Assembly (NCBI GenBank): GCA_950295325.1
Contig: OX485809.1
Coordinates: forward strand, 9,300,001-9,364,000
DNA length: 64,000 bases
From: Polytrichum commune
Taxonomy: Eukaryota; Streptophyta; Polytrichopsida; Polytrichales; Polytrichaceae
Direction: 5' to 3'
Part shown: positions 56,656-64,000 of the stretch, in pieces
How the letters are laid out: each line of letters begins with the position of its first letter
How positions within the stretch are numbered: the first letter of the stretch is position 1
Notes under the pieces: generated by a model
What the model was told of the DNA's origin: nothing
Database searches by the model: none
The model's input: only the letters and a program-made list of their open reading frames with translations
Program-made: the position numbers and the translations under genes

Positions 56656-58104
56656 TCATGCTCGGTGAACAACTTCAAAATCATATTCCTGAAGTAACAA
56701 TGCCCACCTAGCAAGTTTCCCGGTGAGCTTATCTGATTCCATAAGCCATTTTAAAGGCTGATGATCAGTCACCAAAGTAAACTTTTGCCCATACAAATAA
56801 GGTCGAAAATGTGCAATGGCCCAAACGGCCGCCAAGGCCTCGCCTTCATAAGAAGAATAATTAGATTCAGTACTATTATTGCTTCTAGATGCATAAGCCA
56901 CCACATATTCCTTTCCCTCTTTATTCTTCTGTGTCAATACCGCTCCCAATCCCACTGCACTCCAATCCGTGTGCAATTGAAAAGCTCTAGACACATCCGG
57001 GCGTCGAAGCACTGGCGCTGAACCGAGCCTCTGCTTCAATGTATCAAATGCCTGTTGTTGTTCCCGACTCCAAATCCATGATTGGTCTTTCCCCGTGAGA
57101 ATGGTAAGAGGTTTGGCAATCAAACTAAAGTTTTTGACAAACCTCCTATAATAATTTGCCAATCCTAGAAATGCACGAAGCCGTGGTACATCACTAGGTG
57201 CGGGAATTTTGTGCAAAGCATCCACCTTCGCTTGTTGCACACCAAGACCGCCAGGAACAATCATATGGCCTAAATAGGGTAATTGATCATGGAAAAACTT
57301 ACATTTTCCATGATGTAAACGGAGTCCCCACCGTTGAAGTCGTTCAAATACAGCTTGCAAATGTCTCACATGATCATGTGGACTATTACTAAAGATGATA
57401 ACATCATCAATGTAACATCTAGCAAACGGCAAACCAGCCAATAATTGGTCCATCACCCGTTGAAATTCAGCTGGTGCATTCTTGAGACCAAATGGCAGAA
57501 ATTTCCAATGATAAAATTGATCTTTGCCATCTTTATCAATTCCCCAAAATGCGGTCTTCACCCAATCACCCAACAACAAAGGTAATTGGTGATAACAAGA
57601 CCTCAAATCCAGAGTGCTGAAGATTCTAGAAAATCCCAGTGCATCAAACAACTCCTCCGGCATTGGCATTGGATATCGATCCGACTTGGTCTTGCGGTTG
57701 ACTGGACGATAATCACCACACATCCGTTTTTCCGTCCAGTTGCCAAAAATATCCTTCTTTGACGGCATAACCGTGGCACAAGCATACTCTCCATTGGAGA
57801 GTTCAATCAATTCCGCTGCCAATAACTCTTGACATCGAGTTTGAACACCCAACCTTTCAGATGCACTAAGTCTGTACGGCCGTCTGAAAATAGGGTGGTC
57901 GTCCTCGAGTTGAATACAAACAGGTTTACCTTTATATCCTTCAAGATCATGAAGACTAAAGGCAAAACAATTACGGTAAGAGCGAATAAATGCCCGTACC
58001 TTTCGTGCTTCGGCACCAGTAAGCTTTGGCCCCACTTCAATTGGCCAATCGTCAAACTCCGTGGTTTCCTTCTTCATAGAAGGATTGCCACTTGGTGCCA
58101 GCAC
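56656..58104 (-). pseudogene. Reverse transcriptase and RNase H segment
   Basis: 482 residues in the polyprotein frame, between a TAG (58119-58117) and a TGA (56658-56656). Reverse transcriptase motifs are CGDYRPVNRKT, STLDLRSCYHQ, FLPFGLKNAPAEFQ and the catalytic YIDD (231-234). The thumb and connection follow with FLGLANYYRRFVKNF. RNase H has Asp380 (HTDWSAVGLGAVL), the Glu in SSYEGEALAA and Asp447 (VTDHQPLKW). The motif set is Ty3/gypsy-like, and this stretch looks undamaged internally. The segment would copy the RNA into cDNA and remove the template. The Met at the start is not the true N-terminus, since the frame runs in from the methyltransferase region. Confidence 0.92.
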
Positions 58105-58116
58105 AGCCTGTGATTG

Positions 58117-58647
58117 CTAGTCCGTGGAGAGGGCAACACCTTTGCCCCCATCATCTGCACTTGAATCCAAATGCGTATCCTCTCCACTACAATCGGTTTG
58201 TGTAGCTAAATAGCTACCCACATATGAAGTATCACCAAGAAATAGAAGTGGAAACATTTTATGGGCCTCCAACTTCCCAAACTCTTGGGCCAAAGCCGAA
58301 AAAACACGTTGGGCTCGAAGCTCTTCCGCAACATGAAGTTTCAAAGGAAATAATCCCTCGGTGTCATTGACCTCAATGTGATCCTTGGATTGCGGCTCCA
58401 TTGCCTCCTGACCATTGTTCTCTGCCCTCAGAGTAAGCAATTGGTCATCCATACGTTGTTGAGCAGCAAGACAAATTCCAATTATCCACACAATGCTGTT
58501 AAAATCCATAGCTTGTCCCAATAGGAAACGTCTCTGACCTTCCTGAAACCCGTGAGTAGCCGTGGTACCTGTAAGAAAACCCATGGCGCGTTCCCGCTCA
58601 TCTGCCGTTGGCTGCTCATAAGTTTGGGATTTTGAATCCCAAACCAT
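58117..58647 (-). pseudogene. C-terminal part of the DNA methyltransferase, then a spacer
   Basis: Same frame as the upstream segment, after a TAG (58680-58678) and a TGA (58665-58663). Residues 17-64 carry the last methyltransferase motifs: ERERAMGFLTG (the ERVFGFP-type motif IX region) and RRFLLGQAMDFNSIVW (motif X, usually LGN-x-V/M). About 110 acidic residues with no recognised domain follow up to the TAG at 58119-58117, which is one C-to-T change from CAG. This shows that the methyltransferase domain is complete in the ancestral protein and is split here only by two nearby stops. Confidence 0.85.
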
Positions 58648-59433
58648 GCCAGGTCCACGAGATCAAAATGCAAAAGACTATGGATATGTCACAAAAGTAG
58701 GTAGTGCACCTCTCGGAATTCCCACCTTGTTAATTAATGCAAATGGCAAGGTGTCACCCTTGGTAACTGCCAAGGAAACACGATGATCATCTAAAATGTC
58801 ATCCACTTTGCGATCCATAAGGCGGGGAATGCGGGCAATCGCCGCTGAAAGCACCCGAGGTGATACCAAGTTGGTCCAAAACCAACGAGGCCGATAAGCA
58901 AAGGATCCCAAAGATGCAGCATCCAGAAATGTTGGAGTACCCAGAATTTGGTTAATGTACTCACCATCCTTCACCACTTTGTGCCGGGTATCACCCAATA
59001 ATGGTACATTTTCGAAAATGTACCCCGGCGGAGTTGATTGGTGGGTAAACCACCATTGCGTCAATCGCGTCAAATCCGCAAACAAACTAGACCTAGGATC
59101 ATCCAATCCCTGGCCAGTTCCTGCCCGCGAATGGCCTTGACAAGGCCATCCTGCAATAATCAAATCCACGTGGCCCAACCTTCTCAAATCCTCATCACTA
59201 ATCATAGTGACATCTTGAGGAAGTTGACCACAGCATCCATGAATGACAGAGGCTGACAATTGTGCGGGGTATCTCAACAACAATTGTTGGATGTGGTGTC
59301 GGACGGCTCTGTTGGCTGCATACCCATTGTCCACATGAATATATCGCCACACTGTAATTCCAGCTTCCAACACTGCCGCCAAACCTGTGCCAATGCCTCC
59401 AAAGATCACCACAAGGACAATACCTTCAGGTGA
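58455..59433 (-). other. C5 DNA methyltransferase domain (extent)
   Basis: The domain lies between the protease and the reverse transcriptase, in frame with both. It runs from motif I (around 59400) through the catalytic PCQ (codons 59145-59137), ENV (about 59013-59005) and RPRWFWTNL (about 58893-58867). Two stops follow (58680-58678 and 58665-58663), then motif X (about 58500). At about 300 residues it is the size of a minimal catalytic domain, and I see no separate target-recognition insert of the DNMT1/CMT type and no chromodomain. Confidence 0.87.
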
Positions 59434-62214
59434 CGGTTGCCAACGAATGGGTTGAGCAAAAGAAAATGAGGATGAAGTTGGAGGTGCCTCTCCAAGCTCC
59501 AAATCCGCTACAATGTGTTGACAATGGTCGGATAACTTCTTAGGAGTTCGCCATGGTGGAGATGGATCCTTGAAATGTCGAGCAGGAATTTGAAAAGATG
59601 GTAAAAATTGTTGTTCTGCCGCATTACAAGTGTAGTCCATTGTTTCCTCCAATAAAACTGGAGCACAAGGCAAATCTGCAACTGAACCGCTGCAACCAAA
59701 CATTGCCTCCGCAACCATAGTCATAGCAGGGGCTGCAAATGTGACGGGAATAAATACCTTCCTGCCATCTCCAGTGGACCATCCCGGTCTAATCCATGCC
59801 TCTTCCGTCCAATTATCCAAACCAAAGCCAAGTGGGTAAAGAGCTTGCTGACCAACAAGTATATCATAGTTGGTAGCATTAGTAACAACACACTTCATTG
59901 ATAAATGAGTGTAAGTAGGCCCTACCCCCACATGAAAAATCAAACGTAGAGGTGCCTTGGTGTAACCTGTTGCACGTTCAGTGCCCCCTACTGAAGTCAC
60001 AATAGTAAATGGACAAGGATCCAAGCTTGCTGGCGTCAATCCAAGACTGTCAGCAAGTCCTTTGCCAATCATAACCGGTTGAGCACCGGAATCCATCATA
60101 ACTCTCAGTGGTGTAGCACGGATAGTGGGCATATCCGTGCGTGAAACGACAAACAGAGATTTGTCGTTCATCAGCCGTACAACTCCAGGTTGCAAATTAT
60201 GGCGTTCGCGAGCAGGCCTTGCAGAAATGTCTGCAAGATATGCCGCTCCCGAAGCATAATTCGAAAATGACGTATCCACTGCTGAAATTGATGCTGGAGG
60301 AATATCAGCTTGCTTACCAAAAGCAATGATCGCCGCATCCGCAAGACTCGTTCGCAAATTGGCTAAGTTTTCCACCTCCTCAGCCACAAGTACGTCAACC
60401 ACAGCTTGGGATACTTGAAGGGATGGCAAATCCGCCTTACCTTCTAACATTCTCCCAGCTAAATGAAAAACTGCAGCAGGCTTGAAATCCGAAGCCATAA
60501 ATTCCGAACCCGAGAAAATTGGCATATGGAGAATTTTATATGCCAATGCCTGTGTAACATCCTTCGAGATGGAATCCCCATCTCTCAAAGGTACAGGGTT
60601 TTTAGCCCCAACAACAGTGGTGTCTACCAATCCAAATGAAAGAGGTAAACGTGCTTGACCAATTTGATCAGTTGGTCCGGCATGGCGAGGATGTAGCACC
60701 TCGTTGCTACCACCACTCGTGGAAGCCACCGCATCTGCCAATGTTTGTGAGCGAGTAGAAGCCGCCGCCACCACCTCTCCGGCTGCTCCAAACATATACA
60801 TGTCCGAACCCGAGGTGCCACCACCCACATGCGGCTCAGAAATTTGAACAAAAGATGCAGAAGATTTGAGCTTTTGCTCAAGCTCTGCCACCTTAGCCTC
60901 AAGACTCTGCTCCCTTGGAGACTTTCCAGTGACATAACTGGTAGGCCGCATCTCAGGATGAAGTTGGAAACAATGATCCACATCGTGATTAGTGCCACCA
61001 CAATGGCTACATTTCAATTGTCTCTTCTTAGAATTGTCCCCAGCCCTTACTGGTTCCATCTTTTGTTTTAATTTTCCCAAAGGCTGAGTTTTCTTCTTCT
61101 TAGGACAATTGGGATCATTCTTCGAATGACCAGCTTCTCCACAACCCCAACAATGCAAAATCTTTTGCTCCTTGACGGGTTGAGTCTCAGCTAAACTACT
61201 AGTAGCTGTGACAATTCTTCTTGGTTTCGGACTCTCTGTCATCCAAGATACCATATCCATGGCATCATGTTGGCAAAGAGCTCGATCACATCTCTCAACC
61301 ACGGCAAACGCTTGTGCAAGCGTAACTCGGTCCTCGTAGTCGAGGATAATCCGAGGTGATGCCAACTCAAGTAGCCGCTTGTCAATCTTAGACAAAAAGA
61401 TTTTAACAAGCTGACTCTCAGCAAAAACACCTCCCGACTCCACAGCAAATCGCGCGAGTCGCGTACACATGGTCCGTGGAGTATTATCCTTCTCTCGGCG
61501 GAAATCCTGGATGCGCTGCATCTGGTCTCGCCGAAACCCACCATACTCCACTTCCAAATGTGCGACAAATTCAGTAAGGGGGTTAAACGGAGGTGGTGGA
61601 CCAACAGCCGTCAATGCTGCCTGTGTAGCACGTGCCACCCGTGAAAGGGTTGCCGTGCTACTGCTAGCCACCATTGGCCCAAGTGCCAGTTCCGTGTCCT
61701 TAGACTCCGCCGACGATTCCTCCTCCTTTAAGGTGGGTGGAGCTAAGGTAGCAACCGCCTCATCCTTAAGGGCTGAAATGAGCTCAACCCGAGCCTCCCA
61801 ATACTGCTCCACCTCCCGAAGTTGTCGTTGATGACCCTCTGTCCAGCGTTCATAAGTTTGGAGTGCCTCATACTCCAAATATTGAGGCAGAAGTTCAAAG
61901 GCATACCAATCATTGAAATTGGAAGACCTTTGGCGTTTCTCCTTAATCCAGGTACGAAACCGGAGTTTCCAATCGGGCAAGGAAATGCCCCCAGCTCGAC
62001 CTGAAAACCGATCACGCACTGAATTGTGACGATCGTCCTCCATTTCGTCGAACGTGCCGACACTCCAAATCCGAAGCCTACTAGTAGTATCCAACGCCGA
62101 AATAGGCTCAAAAGCCTCGTTGGTATCTACCTCTGGCTCAAGATTTGTGGTGTCCACGTCCTCCAAGTAATCTGGTGATGGAGATCGATAATATCGACTC
62201 CTAGTTTGCACCAT
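58678..62214 (-). CDS. Gag, protease and DNMT3-like cytosine methyltransferase
   Basis: 1178 residues. Gag occupies about 1-350 (SLPDWKLRFRTWI near 78-90). Two zinc knuckles are at 355-371 (C-x2-C-x4-H-x6-C) and 402-415 (CCHC, x2-x4-x4). A short coiled coil is at about 436-452. The protease has MDSGAQPVM (707-715) and the second conserved block YDILVGQQALYPLG (783-796). From about 928 a C5 cytosine methyltransferase begins: motif I FGGIGTGLAAVLEAG, motif IV GWPCQGHS with catalytic Cys1025, motif VI IFENVP (1066-1071), motif VIII RPRWFWTNL (1108-1116). The last resembles the RARYFWGNL block of DNMT3, whereas PCQ rather than PCN is more usual in other families. Motifs are in linear order, unlike the rearranged plant DRM enzymes. 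The enzyme would transfer a methyl group from S-adenosylmethionine to cytosine C5 in DNA. The frame ends at a TAG just before motifs IX-X. I list it as a CDS because the segment is open throughout, but the copy as a whole is inactive. Confidence 0.9.
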   Translation of the reverse strand: MVQTRSRYYRSPSPDYLEDVDTTNLEPEVDTNEAFEPISALDTTSRLRIWSVGTFDEMEDDRHNSVRDRFSGRAGGISLPDWKLRFRTWIKEKRQRSSNFNDWYAFELLPQYLEYEALQTYERWTEGHQRQLREVEQYWEARVELISALKDEAVATLAPPTLKEEESSAESKDTELALGPMVASSSTATLSRVARATQAALTAVGPPPPFNPLTEFVAHLEVEYGGFRRDQMQRIQDFRREKDNTPRTMCTRLARFAVESGGVFAESQLVKIFLSKIDKRLLELASPRIILDYEDRVTLAQAFAVVERCDRALCQHDAMDMVSWMTESPKPRRIVTATSSLAETQPVKEQKILHCWGCGEAGHSKNDPNCPKKKKTQPLGKLKQKMEPVRAGDNSKKRQLKCSHCGGTNHDVDHCFQLHPEMRPTSYVTGKSPREQSLEAKVAELEQKLKSSASFVQISEPHVGGGTSGSDMYMFGAAGEVVAAASTRSQTLADAVASTSGGSNEVLHPRHAGPTDQIGQARLPLSFGLVDTTVVGAKNPVPLRDGDSISKDVTQALAYKILHMPIFSGSEFMASDFKPAAVFHLAGRMLEGKADLPSLQVSQAVVDVLVAEEVENLANLRTSLADAAIIAFGKQADIPPASISAVDTSFSNYASGAAYLADISARPARERHNLQPGVVRLMNDKSLFVVSRTDMPTIRATPLRVMMDSGAQPVMIGKGLADSLGLTPASLDPCPFTIVTSVGGTERATGYTKAPLRLIFHVGVGPTYTHLSMKCVVTNATNYDILVGQQALYPLGFGLDNWTEEAWIRPGWSTGDGRKVFIPVTFAAPAMTMVAEAMFGCSGSVADLPCAPVLLEETMDYTCNAAEQQFLPSFQIPARHFKDPSPPWRTPKKLSDHCQHIVADLELGEAPPTSSSFSFAQPIRWQPSPEGIVLVVIFGGIGTGLAAVLEAGITVWRYIHVDNGYAANRAVRHHIQQLLLRYPAQLSASVIHGCCGQLPQDVTMISDEDLRRLGHVDLIIAGWPCQGHSRAGTGQGLDDPRSSLFADLTRLTQWWFTHQSTPPGYIFENVPLLGDTRHKVVKDGEYINQILGTPTFLDAASLGSFAYRPRWFWTNLVSPRVLSAAIARIPRLMDRKVDDILDDHRVSLAVTKGDTLPFALINKVGIPRGALPTFVTYP

Positions 62215-62990
62215 AAAATAATCCCTTGAGTACCTGCAACTATCTACAAGGTAATGGCAACCTGCACCTGTTGCGGACTATCTAAATGGCAATACCTTGC
62301 CAAATGCCAAATGCTTATGCCCCCAGAATTCCAAAATTGTGCAAAGGTTTGAGATTGGTAATTAAAATTAAAAATCAGCGTTGAAAATGCTCATTTCCAA
62401 GGTGATTATGAACTCCAATCAACAAACTAAGTGCACCAATGGACTCCTAGGAAGATTTCACACAAATTAGGCTCAAATTTCACTCCAATCGGAGTTAATT
62501 TGCTCCCAAAAACAAAAATCAGCGTTGAAATTAGCAATTTCAGCAATGATTTTGACTTCCAATCAAAAATCCAATTACACCATTGGATTCCTTGGCAAAT
62601 TTCACACAAAATAGGCTCAAATTTCACTTCAATCGGAGCTAGTATCCCCCCAAATTTGAGCCTCAAAGTTTGTGACAATGAAATGCCAAATTTGAAAGTG
62701 AAAGTAAAAAATAAAATAAAATAAATCCGGTTTATTTAAAAAATAAAAACAATAAAACAATAAAACAATAAAACAATAAAACAAAATTAATTAATTAACT
62801 TAATTAACTTAAATGAATTAACTTAATTAATTGAATTTAACTCAACCTAACTTAATTAACTTAAACTAATGAACCTAATTAATTAAGTTAATCTAAGTTA
62901 ATTAACTAACCTAATTAACTAATTAAGCTAACTAACTTAATTAATCAACTTAAATTTAAGTCAAAGGGGGAGGCCAGGTCTTACCTTGAA
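62215..62990 (-). other. Leader of the methyltransferase element, with internal repeats
   Basis: There are two units of about 145 bp at roughly 62370-62665, sharing AAAATCAGCGTTGAAA, TTTCACACAAA and CACTCCAATCGGAG. An AAAAC run (62735-62785) and a 180-bp stretch built almost only of CTTAATTAA-like words (62785-62960) lie further out. An 11-base G run sits at about 62988-62998, at the junction with the inverted copy. No LTR end or clear primer-binding site for the minus-strand element is visible. Confidence 0.6.
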
Positions 62991-63032
62991 AAGGGGGGGG
63001 GGCCAGGCTGGCGCCGCCCGCCTTTTGTCAAG

Positions 63033-64000
63033 TTTACCACGGGGTTTGCCTTGTTATGTTTGTGGAGAGAAGAAAGGAGCTGCAACAATGTTATTGTGCG
63101 ACCAATGTCAACGTGGATGGCACATGGCATGTTTGACACCTCCCCTTTTTATTCTTCCTTCTGGCAATTGGGTTTGTCCTCGTTGTCGGAAAGCCTCTCA
63201 TTCCGTGGCCGTTAATGGTCATGATTGAGAATTTTGTGGATGTTTACCACATGTTTTAGTGGTGAAGTTGTTATTTAGTTGGTTGGAAATTTTATGGAAT
63301 TAAGACCACATTGAAAGAGTTATCCAAGAATTCAACATTAATTGTTGAAGGCGATTAAGGATGGGGCTCACATTGCACCCAGCCTACAGTTCTTGGATTA
63401 CTTTGTCAATTACGAGTTTAATTCCTTCGATTACTACTACCCAATTAAATATGTATAGATGTAGCAACAACTTCATCATGTTCAACAACTCTATCGATGA
63501 GTGTGTTTGTTCCTAGCCGATTGGAGGGGCTCCTTATCTGCTAGTGGGGACACTTGAAGAGGTGGTTGTTTAGCATTTTAGTTTGCTATTTTATTTTGCT
63601 AATTGATGTTGACAACGACACTCGATCTGTTGTGTTTAACGATCTTAGTTTACACGATAGCTGTCACGTGAGGTGACATCGGAGGCTAAGTCACGTCAAT
63701 TTAGGAGTAAATGGACTCCACTAGGAGTCCATGTGTGTTGGGATGAGTAACGGACTCCGTTGGGAGTCCTAGTTAGTTGTTCATCCACTCCATGGATGAA
63801 CTCCACATAGGATTGGGGTTGTATGGAGAGGAAGGCCTCTTGACTTGTCATTGTTGTCAAGTCAAGTCTTGTGAGTGTGTTTTGAGAGAGAGAGAGAGCT
63901 TGTTGTTGTTTTCTCATGGCTATGGTGTAGTAGATTATGAGTAAAGCCTTTGCATTCTTTCTCCACCACTTGCACTCTTGGATTCTCCCTTCGTGGAGTG
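63033..64000 (+). repeat. Inverted arm, right (runs to the window edge)
   Basis: This is a second copy of the element's 3' end, in the opposite orientation to 54206-55168. It starts abruptly inside the linker before the PHD finger and continues past the window. Two perfect GGACTCC-nnnn-GGAGTCC hairpins lie at 63713-63730 and 63752-63769. The sequence TGGCGCCGCCCGCC just before the arm (about 63009-63022) begins like an aspartate-tRNA primer site, but the match is short. Confidence 0.9.
63036..63228 (+). pseudogene. Intact PHD finger in a truncated second copy
   Basis: The open frame from 62986 begins with unrelated residues; similarity to the first copy starts near 63036 and includes GLPCYVCGEKKGA, LLCDQCQRGWHMAC and WVCPRC. 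The C4-H-C3 ligands are all present: two CxxC pairs, HxxC, and a final CxxC, with the Trp two residues before the last CxxC pair typical of PHD fingers. The protein ends SHSVAVNGHD, as in the first copy. Integrase and everything upstream are missing, so this is a 5'-truncated fragment of another copy, although the finger itself could fold. PHD fingers usually recognise the histone H3 tail; the ligand here is unknown. Confidence 0.88.

Larger units (their letters stand above)
54002..62990 (-). mobile_element. Ty3/gypsy-type retroelement carrying a DNA methyltransferase and a PHD finger
   Basis: On the minus strand the order is leader, Gag, protease, C5 DNA methyltransferase, reverse transcriptase, RNase H, integrase, PHD finger, non-coding 3' region. 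RT-RNase H before integrase makes it Ty3/gypsy-type. The frame from 62214 to about 55373 is a single frame broken by five stop codons; a one-base shift near 55369-55372 precedes the PHD part. No 5' LTR is visible upstream of gag. At about 62990-63033 the sequence joins an inverted copy of the element's own 3' end. The 3' non-coding part contains a 105-bp direct repeat. Outer borders are therefore approximate. Methyltransferase capture by eukaryotic retrotransposons has been described in some algae and dinoflagellates; the combination with a PHD finger is not one I can recall. Confidence 0.88.

Noticed and set aside
62427-62724. 83- and 97-codon frames on opposite strands upstream of gag
   Set aside because: Both are translations of the two-unit leader repeat.
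1-64000. tRNA, rRNA genes, CRISPR arrays, bacterial-type operons
   Set aside because: None seen; no cloverleaf, ribosomal sequence or spaced direct-repeat array was found by reading.

Overview
This looks like nuclear DNA from a plant with a repeat-rich, probably large genome. I recognise no host gene in 64 kb. Nearly everything identifiable is a transposable element or the remains of one, set in AT-rich DNA. The plant assignment rests on the element types: Ty3/gypsy with Tat/Athila-like motifs, Ty1/copia relics, a hAT relic, and MITEs with PIF/Harbinger-like and Mutator-like target duplications. A retroelement-borne DNMT3-like methyltransferase makes me think of a lineage outside the flowering plants, but that is inference.

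Region 1 (1 to about 28 kb) is AT-rich. It holds two copies of one short inverted-repeat family with about 10-bp target duplications (1409-1833 and 16015-17380) and a 620-bp foldback element with a 9-bp duplication (4087-4706). It also holds a 511-bp element with a TTA duplication (2353-2863), an 806-bp element with long terminal inverted repeats (8808-9613), a broken hAT transposase (13313-13914, minus) and a broken Ty1/copia gag-protease (22290-23455, minus). Two low-copy dispersed repeat families run through it.

Region 2 (28.3-41.1 kb) is GC-richer DNA split by one nearly complete Ty3/gypsy retrotransposon (28859-40035, plus). It has LTRs of 1767 and 2200 bp, a candidate primer-binding site, and one uninterrupted 2079-codon Gag-Pol frame with all catalytic residues visible. 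Its LTRs are mosaic: their first 1056 bp look identical, their middles do not match, and only the 3' LTR carries a 335-bp insert with a short Ser-rich reading frame. The element landed inside a tandem repeat of about 257 bp.

Region 3 (41.1-54 kb) is again AT-rich. It contains a 2.2-kb TTA-flanked element with a matched 25-bp terminal inverted repeat, a 57-bp minisatellite of nine units, a Ty1/copia reverse transcriptase relic, and hairpins next to further copies of the dispersed family.

Region 4 (54-64 kb) is the most interesting. A Ty3/gypsy-type element on the minus strand encodes, in one frame, Gag with two zinc knuckles, an aspartic protease, a C5 cytosine DNA methyltransferase (DNMT3-like, motifs I to X in linear order), reverse transcriptase, RNase H and integrase, then after a one-base shift a C-terminal PHD finger. 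A DNA-methylation writer and a chromatin-reader-type finger are thus carried by one retroelement. This copy is dead: it has five in-frame stops, one frameshift, an integrase Asp-to-Gly change and two lost PHD cysteines. A second, inverted copy of its 3' end (from 63033 to the window edge) keeps an intact PHD finger. Together they form about 1-kb inverted arms around the coding region.
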